A stretch of DNA of 64,000 nt, taken from assembly GCF_029360775.1 (NCBI RefSeq), contig NZ_JARKMZ010000007.1:158779-222778 (forward strand). The letters are read 5' to 3'. This DNA comes from Daejeonella sp. H1SJ63 (GTDB lineage Bacteria; Bacteroidota; Bacteroidia; Sphingobacteriales; Sphingobacteriaceae). The position numbers and the translations under genes were made by a program. This document shows, one piece after another, positions 47,427 to 56,365 of the stretch; position 1 is the first letter of the stretch, and each line of letters begins with the position of its first letter. The notes under the pieces were generated by a model. The model searched no databases. It was not told where the DNA came from and saw only the letters and a list, made by a program, of their open reading frames with translations.

Positions 47427-48623
47427 ATGAATCAAATAAAAATATCTGTAATAGCTATACTCACAGTAATTTTGATATCACCTGCATGCAGAAATAACAT
47501 TGACGGAATCATTATTACAGGACAAGTAGATAGTATAAACGGCACAAAAGTAAGGCTTACAAATTTAGATTTAACTGAAGTTTACGACTCTACTATTGTA
47601 AGAAATAATCAGTTTAAATTTAATAGTACCGTTCCGGAAAAAGGCTTTTATTATATCGATTTTCATAATAATATTCCGTATCGGGAGGGAAAATTTACTG
47701 TTGAAGGGTGGTTGCACCCTTGTCAATTGTATTTGGAAAAGAATGGAAAATATTTTTTTCAGGCGAATGGTAAATATCAAATCCTACAAAATTACCATAG
47801 TATCAGGTCCACATCACCCACGCAACAGAAATTAGATGAATACTATTCAGGCGTAAATTTAAAAAGAAAAAGGCTGCTTGCCGAAAAACGAAAATACCTT
47901 CACCTGGCAGATATCTTTTTACAACAAGGGAATAATGACAAGTATAAAAAGTACCTCGACTCATCAAGCATAATAGAAAACAAAGAAAGACTTATCTACC
48001 ACGAAGGCACATATGAGTATATTAAAAATAACCCCTCTACTTTGATCACTCCCTATTTAATTACCCAAATGCCAGATTTTTTCGAGAACTATTCATTATA
48101 TAAAAATGTATTGGATGGCTTAGATCCGGAAGTCAAAAAAACAGAATATGCCAAAAAAGCTTATACTTTTCTTAAATCTGTAGAAAAATTAAGGATAGGA
48201 GGAGATGTACCGCAAATTTACGGAAGTGATATTTACGGAAAGCCCTTTAAATATGATTATACAAAGAAAAAATATACCTTAATAGATCTTTGGGCTTCCT
48301 GGTGCCTCCCCTGTCGCTACCAAACACCCCGGTTAAAAGTGATCTATCAAAAATATAAAACCAAGGATTTTGATATCCTTGCTGTTTCTGTGGATAAAGA
48401 TAAAGAGTGGTGGATAAAAATATCTAAATATGATAATATCCCCTGGTATAATGTAAGCGAATCGGTTAAACCCAAAGATTCTAAAAATATCGAGAATTTT
48501 ATAGCTACCCGGCTGCCATTAAATTATTTAGTAAACAAACATGGAAAGATAATAAGACGGGACATAGAACTGGACGATTTAGACAAATTCTTACAGGATT
48601 CTTTACAAGAATATAAAAATTGA
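47427..48623 (+). CDS. TlpA-like thiol-disulfide lipoprotein with DUF4369-type N-terminus
   Basis: A 398-residue protein with a lipobox (ISPAC, Cys about 21). An N-terminal beta region of DUF4369 type covers about 28-110 (GQVDSINGTKVRLTNL). A Lys-rich helical middle follows. A thioredoxin domain from about 255 has WASWCLPCRYQTP (CxxC) near 290. It should reduce or exchange disulfides in the periplasm. The coding sequence is visibly more A/T-rich than its neighbours and lies on the opposite strand, splitting two long minus-strand operons. Late arrival by transfer is possible. Confidence 0.85.
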   Translation: MNQIKISVIAILTVILISPACRNNIDGIIITGQVDSINGTKVRLTNLDLTEVYDSTIVRNNQFKFNSTVPEKGFYYIDFHNNIPYREGKFTVEGWLHPCQLYLEKNGKYFFQANGKYQILQNYHSIRSTSPTQQKLDEYYSGVNLKRKRLLAEKRKYLHLADIFLQQGNNDKYKKYLDSSSIIENKERLIYHEGTYEYIKNNPSTLITPYLITQMPDFFENYSLYKNVLDGLDPEVKKTEYAKKAYTFLKSVEKLRIGGDVPQIYGSDIYGKPFKYDYTKKKYTLIDLWASWCLPCRYQTPRLKVIYQKYKTKDFDILAVSVDKDKEWWIKISKYDNIPWYNVSESVKPKDSKNIENFIATRLPLNYLVNKHGKIIRRDIELDDLDKFLQDSLQEYKN

Positions 48624-48970
48624 AGTATGTTGTATATCCTCTTTTAATATTGCTGAAAATTTAGTTAAAACCTCCTGCAGAATGTATCAATAAGGTAAAT
48701 GATATGAACAGTAACGTTCAGATTTAAATATCTGATACGAAATTTATTACTTTATTGGGGGAATTATCCTATATAATAAAGGAATATTGACAGAAATTAA
48801 ATCAGGTCATATGATCAGGATAGTTTTCTGTAAAGCTATTGTACAGAGTTTATCCGGTTTAAGAAAGAGATTCTGTTATCGGGGAAATAATTTCATTAAT
48901 TGTTTTCGCGGCTCTAATTTTTAAAACCTGCATCCTGAAAGCCTTATGAGACACATTCAATATAAGATGT
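48624..48970. other. Intergenic region with no recognisable feature
   Basis: This 347-base A/T-rich gap lies between the convergent TlpA gene and the D-TA gene. I find no good reading frame, no clear hairpin plus T-run and no repeat. Confidence 0.6.
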
Positions 48971-50074
48971 TCAATAATTAATCTGCCTGTCCCTGGCAAT
49001 CACTCTCCAGGTATCAACCCTGTTTCCGTCTTCCACAATTTGTGCCCGATCATAAAGGGCAACAGTCGGACAAACATGGATTGGTAATGCGTACAATACA
49101 TCTCCGATCTTAAATTGATGATCGCGCCCCACTTCAATAACCATATGCTCCTCATTCTGACCAAAAGGCTTCAGTTCCGGATAATCAGGAAAATAAACCC
49201 GTTTCTGCAATTCATTTTCGGATGCGATCGATTTATGTCCGAGGTCAATGCAAATTTTGCCTTCATCAGGCAATGAGATAACCCTTGTCAGGACCATTGC
49301 GGCATAATGGAAATCCTGTTCAGGCAGGGCATCATGATAACCCTTGTCCCAGAAAATAAATGTTCCCGGACAGCATTCGACATGGTTTCTTGCTGAATGT
49401 ATAGCAAATGTCGGAGAACCACCTGCCACAAGTAAAGGGAAACCGTGTCCTGACTGCTGAATTTTATTGCGAAGCTCTTCAGCTTCCTTAAAATCGCGGT
49501 CACAATGTGCTATCCGCTCAGTCAGATCATAATCCCTGATATGCCCATCATAAGCATGGAATCCTTTAAAATCTACACCGGCTAGGCTCTTAACTTCATT
49601 AAACAGATTATAAGCATCCGAGGGTTTAATCCCTGTCCGGTTCATTCCCACATTCAGGTCGATAAAAATATCAATTGTAAGCCCCGCCTCAGATGCCATC
49701 CCGGAAAACATCTTTAAAGATCCCGGATTATCAACCAGACAGGAGTACTTCGTGTCAGGATAAGCCTTAATCAGATTCAGTAATCGCAGAAACTTAGGCT
49801 TCACTGGCTGATAGGCCAGAATAACGTCTCTTGCACCGGCCATTCCCAGCATTTCAGCTTCAGCAATACTGGCTGCCTTAAACTTACTGATGCCTGAATT
49901 CATCATCATTTTGCAGACTTCCAGCATTTTATTGGTCTTGACATGCGGACGCAATTGTGCAGGATCTTTCACCATGGTGAGAACATTCTGTATATTTTGC
50001 TGCACCCGGTCTTTATACACAATCAGTGCCGGAGAGTCAATATTTTCTACATGATTGATGGTATACCAGTTCAT
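48971..50074 (-). CDS. D-threonine-aldolase / D-serine-dehydratase-like PLP enzyme
   Basis: A 367-residue fold-type III PLP enzyme (alanine racemase N-terminal barrel). The PLP lysine is K46 in RPHVKTNKM. The C-terminal domain has H333 and C335 in HVCPTVALYD, the zinc ligands of the D-TA/DSD1 family. Members either cleave D-3-hydroxyamino acids to glycine and an aldehyde, or dehydrate D-serine-like substrates to 2-oxoacids. It lies 15 bases after the dipeptidase gene, with RidA just upstream, which favours the dehydratase reaction because RidA handles the enamine product. The substrate is not fixed by sequence. Confidence 0.85.
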   Translation of the reverse strand: MNWYTINHVENIDSPALIVYKDRVQQNIQNVLTMVKDPAQLRPHVKTNKMLEVCKMMMNSGISKFKAASIAEAEMLGMAGARDVILAYQPVKPKFLRLLNLIKAYPDTKYSCLVDNPGSLKMFSGMASEAGLTIDIFIDLNVGMNRTGIKPSDAYNLFNEVKSLAGVDFKGFHAYDGHIRDYDLTERIAHCDRDFKEAEELRNKIQQSGHGFPLLVAGGSPTFAIHSARNHVECCPGTFIFWDKGYHDALPEQDFHYAAMVLTRVISLPDEGKICIDLGHKSIASENELQKRVYFPDYPELKPFGQNEEHMVIEVGRDHQFKIGDVLYALPIHVCPTVALYDRAQIVEDGNRVDTWRVIARDRQINY

Positions 50075-50089
50075 AGGAAGTTCATTAGA

Positions 50090-51178
50090 TCAGGCCCAGG
50101 CTTTTCTGAGAAATCTCAGCCAGTTTTTATAAAAAATATTTTCAATATCTTCAGATGAGTAGCCTCTCCTGCTAAGAATTCCGCTCAGGGATTGCAGATC
50201 AGCAATATCTTCCAGATCATAAGGCGACTGTTCTTTACCATAGGCCCCGTCCAGATCGCTGCCAATGGCAATATGCAAACTGTTGCCGGCAAGCTGACAG
50301 ATATGATCAAAGTGATCTACCACCTTTTCAATATTAATTCCACGTTCTTTAGGATCATCCACCCCACGAACCCAGTTATCACAGAGCATCCAGGTATCGA
50401 ACACACCACCGATTACAGCATCCCTCTCAACCAAAACCCGGATCTGATCATCAGTTAGCTGACGCTGATGATCAACAAGTTTACGGCAATTATGATGACT
50501 TGCCCAAACCGGGCCTTTGAAAATGGCCGTCGCCTCCTCAAAACCCTTGTCGGTAAGGTGGGTAACATCCAGAATCATGTTTAAATTATCCATTTCCCTC
50601 ACCAGTTCTTTACCTGCTACCGTCAGTCCGTCGGTCATTCCGGTACCTGCAGCATAACGCCCGGGGCCATAGTGAGCCGGTCCACAGGCACGCAGGCCAT
50701 AGGCATAAGCCTTCTCCAGATAAGAAAGTTTGACAAATGAATCTGCACCTTCCAGACTTAAAATATAGCCGACAGGTTTATTCTGATTAGGAACTGTGGT
50801 ATCAAACCATAATTTGAGATGCTTTTCAAGTTCAGGTAAATTAGTGATCTGAACCATTTCACCATGATCTTCCATGGCGCGGTACCAGGCCAGCTGAGCC
50901 TGTGAAATGCCCCATGCAATCTCAGGTGAATTCCATCCCGGCAGGGCGCTGCCCGCCTCCACATAACGTGCAATCTGCGTAGCAACAACCAGTCCGATAT
51001 TTCCTTTACGCAGTTCCGGAAGTGCAACAACACCCTTTGCCCTGTCCAGCTTATCAGTCATACCAAGTTCACGGCTGCGGATTTCATTAACCGTTTTCCG
51101 AAGGTCACGATTCCACTCGATGGCATTCATTGCCAGATCGAGATGGCAGTCGATCATGAATAAAGATTCATCTCTCAT
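50090..51178 (-). CDS. Membrane dipeptidase (peptidase family M19)
   Basis: A 362-residue amidohydrolase-fold dipeptidase. Zinc-site residues are H12 and D14 in IDCHLDLA, the bridging Glu in LSLEGADSF (about 149), and His residues in LDVTHLTDKGFEEA and WASHHNCRKL. IGSDLDGAYG carries a late Asp. Despite the family name there is no signal peptide or anchor, so it should be cytoplasmic. M19 enzymes accept dipeptides with a C-terminal D-residue, which would link it to the D-amino-acid enzyme 15 bases downstream and to RidA 14 bases upstream. Confidence 0.88.
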   Translation of the reverse strand: MRDESLFMIDCHLDLAMNAIEWNRDLRKTVNEIRSRELGMTDKLDRAKGVVALPELRKGNIGLVVATQIARYVEAGSALPGWNSPEIAWGISQAQLAWYRAMEDHGEMVQITNLPELEKHLKLWFDTTVPNQNKPVGYILSLEGADSFVKLSYLEKAYAYGLRACGPAHYGPGRYAAGTGMTDGLTVAGKELVREMDNLNMILDVTHLTDKGFEEATAIFKGPVWASHHNCRKLVDHQRQLTDDQIRVLVERDAVIGGVFDTWMLCDNWVRGVDDPKERGINIEKVVDHFDHICQLAGNSLHIAIGSDLDGAYGKEQSPYDLEDIADLQSLSGILSRRGYSSEDIENIFYKNWLRFLRKAWA

Positions 51179-51192
51179 CTTATCCTTACAAA

Positions 51193-51594
51193 TTATTTTT
51201 TGTCCTGGCGGAATGCAATCGCATCGATTTCCACTTTGATACCATGTCCCAAACCTGACTGAACAGTGGTACGGGCAGGCTTAACTTTGGTAAAATAAGA
51301 GGCATAAACCGCATTGTAACGATCGAAATCCTTAATATCGCTCAGGTGAACTGTACATTTCACGATATCATCCAAAGTAAATCCGGCAGCTTCACAGATA
51401 CGCTTCACATTGTGAATGGTTAAATGAGTTTCCTCTTCGATTGTTCCGAGCTTAAACTCACTGGTTGTAAAATCAACCGCTGCTTGTCCGCTTACGAACA
51501 GCCAGTCGCCTGCAACCATTACCCCTGCTGAATATGCTCCCGTTGTGAATGATTTATCCGCCTTATCCGGGTGTTGTATTTCTATCTTTTCCAT
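51193..51594 (-). CDS. RidA family enamine/imine deaminase
   Basis: A 133-residue YjgF/YER057c/UK114 protein. RidA members hydrolyse reactive enamines and imines released by PLP dehydratases. The typical VSGQAAVD segment (about 34-41) and the PARTTVQSGLG segment with the substrate-binding Arg (about R112) are present. It sits immediately before the dipeptidase and D-TA genes. That supports a joint path: dipeptide to D-amino acid to enamine to 2-oxoacid. Confidence 0.9.
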   Translation of the reverse strand: MEKIEIQHPDKADKSFTTGAYSAGVMVAGDWLFVSGQAAVDFTTSEFKLGTIEEETHLTIHNVKRICEAAGFTLDDIVKCTVHLSDIKDFDRYNAVYASYFTKVKPARTTVQSGLGHGIKVEIDAIAFRQDKK

Positions 51595-51618
51595 GATTAT
51601 GTTTTTTAAAATTGATGT

Positions 51619-52260
51619 TTAATTAAATTCTACCGCTCCGAAAAACTCCGGACGATGAAAGTCAGGTTGTTCTGTTTTGATTTCATTCCAAACCACATAA
51701 TGAGGTTCAGGAAGGTCATCTCCGCACTTGTAAAAATTAGCACGACATTTTTTACCCTTGAATGAGCCAATCTCATGGTACTGAAAAACACTGAATGGTA
51801 TCGCTACGGTCAGCTCCCAGGCAATGTTTGCATCTTTTGAGCTCACAGGTTTTATCGAATTTTGAAAAGCGATGCTTCGGATTGTTTCATCCGACGACAT
51901 CAGACGCATAGCCCTTTGCTCCCCAAAACTCAGTAAACAGGTTCCGGCACAATTGAACTCGAAATTATAATATTCCTGTTCCTCTCCGAAAGAGATGAAC
52001 ATTTCCACACAACTATCCTTGTAAACCGGATTATTCGGTTCTGAATAAATTGCCTTCAGATGCTTTTCTTCCACGTAAAACTTCAGAAACAAAGCCTTAT
52101 CACCATGAGCAAGAGCAAATGCAACCTGGGGTTTATAAGCAAATCCGGGCCACGGAGCAAGATGAATTAACTCCTGATGTACACGATCCAGCTTGCCTGA
52201 AATCTCATTCACTGCACTGATATCATCCACATGGATAAAAGGAACTGAAAGTTGTTTCAT
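51619..52260 (-). CDS. Family-9 carbohydrate-binding-like protein
   Basis: A 213-residue beta-rich protein of the CBM9-like/DOMON-like type. It has the core strands FLKFYVEEKHLKAIY, VYKDSCVEMFISF and AWELTVAIPFSVF. There is no signal peptide, which is odd for a carbohydrate-binding module but seen in small stand-alone members in Bacteroidota. The role is unknown. It lies 24 bases before ridA. A duplicated 35-base segment and nested palindrome precede it. Confidence 0.72.
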   Translation of the reverse strand: MKQLSVPFIHVDDISAVNEISGKLDRVHQELIHLAPWPGFAYKPQVAFALAHGDKALFLKFYVEEKHLKAIYSEPNNPVYKDSCVEMFISFGEEQEYYNFEFNCAGTCLLSFGEQRAMRLMSSDETIRSIAFQNSIKPVSSKDANIAWELTVAIPFSVFQYHEIGSFKGKKCRANFYKCGDDLPEPHYVVWNEIKTEQPDFHRPEFFGAVEFN

Positions 52261-52392
52261 CTGTTTATTTTTCTTGTTTTTAATTGTCAGATGGAGCCTT
52301 TGATGATTAAACTAATCATTGCCCTGTGTGCTTAATGATTAGTTTAATCATGTTGGGTTCATCTGTTTATTTTTCTTGTTTTTAATTGTCAG
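52256..52392. repeat. 35-base direct repeat enclosing a nested palindrome
   Basis: Two identical 35-base copies (52256-52290 and 52358-52392) lie 102 bases apart. Between them is a perfect 18-bp inverted repeat (52303-52320 with 52334-52351) around a 13-base loop. Each arm is itself near-palindromic (ATGATTA then TAATCAT), so there are four ATGATTA-type half sites. The first copy overlaps the start of the CBM9-like gene. It looks like a tandem duplication or a small hairpin insertion with a duplicated flank. Confidence 0.8.
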
Positions 52393-52406
52393 TAATCCAT
52401 TGAAGG

Positions 52407-53420
52407 TTAACTGTTTTTCTTTTCTTCCTCTTCTTTTAGCTTCTGCAGTCTCTGCTTCACAATATCAGCAGGATATTTCATTGCCAGATTACGGATGTCA
52501 TAATTGAAATCTGAGAATACCTCTTCCCACATATGCGACTCTTCAGGGGTGTACTTATAAAACCCATGTCCGTTAGCAACACCTTTACCGCCTTCTTTTA
52601 CGATATCATCGATTAGTTTAGGCACATGGGTATCATTGCAAAGGGTTGGATTCAGATCTTTCATCACATTATGATAAGCAGGTACACCTGTCAGATCCAT
52701 CCAGCCGAACACCCCTACCAAAGTCATCCAGTAGCCGGTATTGTTGCGGCATGCTCTGTCGATATCCTCAACGGTAGCGTAACCGTTCTCTACCAGGTAA
52801 AATGCCTCACGGTACATTGCATACATCAGGCGGTTACCGATAAATCCGCGGATATCCTTTCTTACCAGCGTGGGTTCTTTATTCCAGCGGTGAGAAAGAT
52901 CGTAAAGATATTCCCCTTTTTTGATGTCACTCTGATCTCCGCAGATCACTTCAAGGAAACGGGTGGTATGCGAAGGCTCCGCCCAGTGCAATCCGAAGAA
53001 ACGATCCGGATGTTTAGTCATTTTCTGCAAGAGACTGATTGGAATTGCGGAGGTATTGGAAGTCATCAGTGCATCTTCTGCGATTACCGCTTCGATCTTC
53101 CCATATACCGATTTCTTGATCTCCTCACTCTCAATAGTACACTCAATCACCAGCCTGCAGGACTTCAATGCAGAATAATCCTCCGTAATGGTCAGATTTT
53201 TGAAGTAAAATTCAGGATCCTCTGTAACCAGTCCCTCTTCTTTTGCTTTGACAAAATGCCGGCGGATACGAGGCTCAGCGGTACCCATATCGATACTGAT
53301 CGGAGCTATGGCAACTACCGGATGACCGGCCATCAGCAGGCAGGTTACGATACTGCAGCCCATTAGGCCCAGTCCGACAACACCTACAGGAATTTCATTA
53401 CTTGGTGGAATTTCTGACAT
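52407..53420 (-). CDS. 3-hydroxyacyl-CoA-dehydrogenase-like oxidoreductase
   Basis: A 337-residue protein with an N-terminal NAD-binding fold (VGVVGLGLMGCSIV, about 12-25) and a C-terminal helical 3HCDH domain. In true 3-hydroxyacyl-CoA dehydrogenases the catalytic His lies in HFFNPxxxMxLVEV. Here the segment reads LHWAEPSHTTRFLEVI, so the His is kept but the surrounding loop differs. That suggests another 3-hydroxyacid or polyol substrate, as in L-gulonate or lambda-crystallin relatives. It lies between the Gfo/Idh and CBM9-like genes. The C-terminus is a charged KEEEEKKNS tail. Confidence 0.82.
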   Translation of the reverse strand: MSEIPPSNEIPVGVVGLGLMGCSIVTCLLMAGHPVVAIAPISIDMGTAEPRIRRHFVKAKEEGLVTEDPEFYFKNLTITEDYSALKSCRLVIECTIESEEIKKSVYGKIEAVIAEDALMTSNTSAIPISLLQKMTKHPDRFFGLHWAEPSHTTRFLEVICGDQSDIKKGEYLYDLSHRWNKEPTLVRKDIRGFIGNRLMYAMYREAFYLVENGYATVEDIDRACRNNTGYWMTLVGVFGWMDLTGVPAYHNVMKDLNPTLCNDTHVPKLIDDIVKEGGKGVANGHGFYKYTPEESHMWEEVFSDFNYDIRNLAMKYPADIVKQRLQKLKEEEEKKNS

Positions 53421-53454
53421 AAGATTAAACGCTATGTGAATTACCTCTTGATTA

Positions 53455-54537
53455 TTAAAGTTTTACAACCTGACCGGTCCTGACAGACTCATCGCATGCA
53501 AAAGCAATACGCAGACTGTTCACCGCATCTTCGCCATGTGCAGTAAGATCAATATCCTCCAGAATAGATTTCAGGAAATATCTTTGTTCACGGTTACAAA
53601 GCTCCTGATGATCAGGCTCATCCTCCAGATTGACCAGGATATCCTTCTTGGCAAATTTTTCATCTTTGTCGAGGTCAGCATGATGGAAAAGTATTGATTC
53701 TGTTTTGGAATGCGATTCGATCGAAGCAGATTTACCTGCACCACCTGCATTTTTAGCAACGATAGATACTGAACCCTTCGGCCCAAATACATCTTTCACA
53801 AAGTAAGCGGTTTCGCTGATCATTGGTCCCCAGCCAGCTTCGTACCATCCCACTGAACCATCTTCAAAACGAATCTGAAGCTGACCATAATTATAATTAT
53901 CCGCAGGAATATCATCAGTCAGTCTGGCACCGATCGCATAAACCTGTACCGGCTTTGAACGCGTCATCTGACACATTACATCAATATAATGCACTCCGCA
54001 ATCCACAATTGGGCTCAGAGAGCTCATCAGATTACGGTGCAGGGTCCACATCGCACCATCGCTTTGCTGATTCAGGTTCATCCTCATCACCAATGGCTTA
54101 CCAAGCTGGGAGGTCAGCTCGATAAACTTCTCCCATGATGGATGATGACGCAGGATATATCCAACAACTAATTTCTTATTTGCCTTTTTCGCTGCAGCAA
54201 CCACACGCTCTGCACCTTTCACTGAATCTGCTACCGGTTTTTCAATGAATACATGGCATCCGGCCTCAAATGCCTGAACGGCATATTTTTCATGAGTGTC
54301 GGGATAAGTAGAGATACAAACCGCATCCGGGCTGGTTGCTGCCATTGCAGAATCCATATCCTCAAATAAAGGATAATTACTACCCATTCTGGTGTTTAAT
54401 AACTCTTTTGACTTTCCTCGTGATACCAATCCTACAATTTCAAATCCGGGATTGGTATGATAAGCAATGGCGTGTGAAGCGCCCATGTTTCCGCAGCCTA
54501 CAACAAGGACGCGTACAGGTTTAACTTGATTTGACAT
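53455..54537 (-). CDS. Gfo/Idh/MocA family oxidoreductase
   Basis: A 360-residue NAD(P)-dependent sugar or cyclitol oxidoreductase. The Rossmann motif is VVGCGNMGASH (about 12-22), EKPVADS with the conserved Lys is at about 99-105, and GVHYIDVM is the second-domain signature. There is no signal peptide. Relatives reduce 3-keto-sugars or oxidise sugars at C3. Beside an Fe-S GMC dehydrogenase this could reduce the 3-keto-sugar taken into the cell; that role is inferred. It lies 92 bases after the GMC gene; a small hairpin (54587-54603) lies in the gap. Confidence 0.88.
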   Translation of the reverse strand: MSNQVKPVRVLVVGCGNMGASHAIAYHTNPGFEIVGLVSRGKSKELLNTRMGSNYPLFEDMDSAMAATSPDAVCISTYPDTHEKYAVQAFEAGCHVFIEKPVADSVKGAERVVAAAKKANKKLVVGYILRHHPSWEKFIELTSQLGKPLVMRMNLNQQSDGAMWTLHRNLMSSLSPIVDCGVHYIDVMCQMTRSKPVQVYAIGARLTDDIPADNYNYGQLQIRFEDGSVGWYEAGWGPMISETAYFVKDVFGPKGSVSIVAKNAGGAGKSASIESHSKTESILFHHADLDKDEKFAKKDILVNLEDEPDHQELCNREQRYFLKSILEDIDLTAHGEDAVNSLRIAFACDESVRTGQVVKL

Positions 54538-54629
54538 ATTAAAAATATTGTTCGATTTACTGATGTATAAGTTCTAAAGTTTCTATGTGGTTAAATAAAC
54601 CACTATCCATGAACGGCGTATTCCGATTA

Positions 54630-56333
54630 TTATAAATTACCTTTCTTAAGCTCTTTTACCGCATAATCACATGCTCTTGCAGTGAATGCCATATAGGTAA
54701 GAGATGGATTCTGACATGCGTTTGAAGTCATGAATGCACCATCTGTTACAAACACGTTCTTCACATCGTGCATCTGGTTCCACTTATTCAGTACTGAAGT
54801 TTTAGGGTCATGTCCCATCCTGGCTGTTCCCATTTCGTGAATGGCCATTCCCGGTATTGCACCCCTGTCGAAAGTGGTGATGTCTTTCATTCCCGCATTT
54901 TCAAGAATTTCTGCTGCATCATTTCTCATGTCGATACGCATCTTACGCTCGTTCTCACCAAACTCACAGTCTACGGCAAGCAATGGGATTCCCCATTTAT
55001 CCTTTTTGGTCTCATCAAGAAACACACGATTCTTATACTCTGGCAGATGCTCGCCAAAAGATCCCAGTCCCATCATCCATGGTCCCGGTTCTTCCATATC
55101 TTCCGCAAAATCCTGACCATAGCCCATCTCCGGAATTGCCCTTTGCCATCCGGTACGGCTGGCACTGCCTCCGTAATGAAACCCACGCAGGTAATCGCGT
55201 TCCGGCTTATCACCAAGGTTACGGTAACGCGGAATGTAAACACCAATCGGACGGCGTCCGTAGTAATATTTATCATCAAACCCTTCTGCCCTTCCACTTG
55301 CTCCAACCTGGAAGTGATGATCCATCAGGTTATGGCCTAAATGACCGCTGCTGTTGCCCAATCCGTCAGGGAAGGTATCAGAAGTAGAATTCAAAAGGAT
55401 CTGGGTGGTTCCCAGAGTGGACGCGTTCATGAAAATCACTTTTGCATAATATTCGATATGCTCATTGGTTTCTGAATCGATCACCAGAACTCCTTTAGCC
55501 TTTCCGCTCTCTTTATCGTAAAGTACAGAGCTTACAATAGAATAAGGACGAAGCGTCAGATTTCCTGTTGCCACTGCAGCAGGAAGTGTTGCAGACTGAG
55601 TACTAAAATACGCGCCGAAAGGACAGCCCCTGTTACAAAGGTTTCTGTTCTGGCAGGTACCCCTGCCATTATGCGGAACAGTGAGGTTCGCCATACGGTA
55701 AACCGTCATCATTCTGGTCTTATTATAATGTTTTTCGATTCTCTCCTTCACCGCCTTCTCAACACAGTTCATCTCAAATGGAGGCAGAAAAATACCATCA
55801 GGCAATTGAGCCAAACCTTCGTTTTGCCCGCTGATACCGGCAAAGCGTTCCACGTAATCGTACCATGGAGCTATATCCTTGTAACGTACCGGCCAGTCAA
55901 CTCCATACCCGTCTTTTGCATTGGCCGAAAAATCCATCTCACTCAAACGCAGACAACCACGTCCCCAGGTAATAGACCTTCCGCCCACGTGATAACCACG
56001 GTACCAGTCAAAACGCTTTACTTCAGTATATGGACAATCAAGATCATTTACCCAAAACTTAGCGTTGAGTTCGCTGTACTGCCCTCCACGGGTCTGTATC
56101 AGGTGAGAGGCCTTCTCCTCAGGAGTAATCCTGCCTCTGTGCTTAAATTCCCAGGGCTTCATCAGAGCCGTATCGTAATCCTTCACATGCTCCACATTAC
56201 GGCCACGCTCCAGCATCAATACCTTCAGTCCTTTTTCAGTTAATTCTTTGGCTGCCCAGCCACCGCTAATACCCGAACCAACAACGATCGCATCGTAGGT
56301 ATTCTGCTTATCTGCTTTTATATTAAGATTCAT
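54630..56333 (-). CDS. GMC-family FAD dehydrogenase with Fe-S cysteine motif (glucoside-3-dehydrogenase-like)
   Basis: A 567-residue flavoprotein. The FAD loop is VVGSGISGGWAAKE (about 17-30). The C-terminal substrate domain ends with HEMGTARMG (His near 499) and CQNPSLT. The segment TCQNRNLCNRGCPFG has C227, C233 and C237 in C-x5-C-x3-C spacing, which binds a 3Fe-4S cluster in the FAD glucose dehydrogenase alpha subunit and in glucoside-3-dehydrogenases. There is no signal peptide; export would be by riding with the Tat-tagged small subunit encoded 32 bases upstream. Substrate sugar unknown. Confidence 0.88.
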   Translation of the reverse strand: MNLNIKADKQNTYDAIVVGSGISGGWAAKELTEKGLKVLMLERGRNVEHVKDYDTALMKPWEFKHRGRITPEEKASHLIQTRGGQYSELNAKFWVNDLDCPYTEVKRFDWYRGYHVGGRSITWGRGCLRLSEMDFSANAKDGYGVDWPVRYKDIAPWYDYVERFAGISGQNEGLAQLPDGIFLPPFEMNCVEKAVKERIEKHYNKTRMMTVYRMANLTVPHNGRGTCQNRNLCNRGCPFGAYFSTQSATLPAAVATGNLTLRPYSIVSSVLYDKESGKAKGVLVIDSETNEHIEYYAKVIFMNASTLGTTQILLNSTSDTFPDGLGNSSGHLGHNLMDHHFQVGASGRAEGFDDKYYYGRRPIGVYIPRYRNLGDKPERDYLRGFHYGGSASRTGWQRAIPEMGYGQDFAEDMEEPGPWMMGLGSFGEHLPEYKNRVFLDETKKDKWGIPLLAVDCEFGENERKMRIDMRNDAAEILENAGMKDITTFDRGAIPGMAIHEMGTARMGHDPKTSVLNKWNQMHDVKNVFVTDGAFMTSNACQNPSLTYMAFTARACDYAVKELKKGNL

Positions 56334-56365
56334 TTATCCTTGTAAATATGCTGTTTATCAATCAA

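Noticed and set aside
52626-53366. A 246-residue plus-strand frame
   Set aside because: It lies opposite the clear 3-hydroxyacyl-CoA-dehydrogenase-like gene, and its Ile/His/Cys-rich translation is a typical antisense shadow.
54810-56243. Several plus-strand frames of 130-190 residues opposite the GMC gene
   Set aside because: All are antisense to a strongly conserved flavoprotein and have no domain-like sequence.
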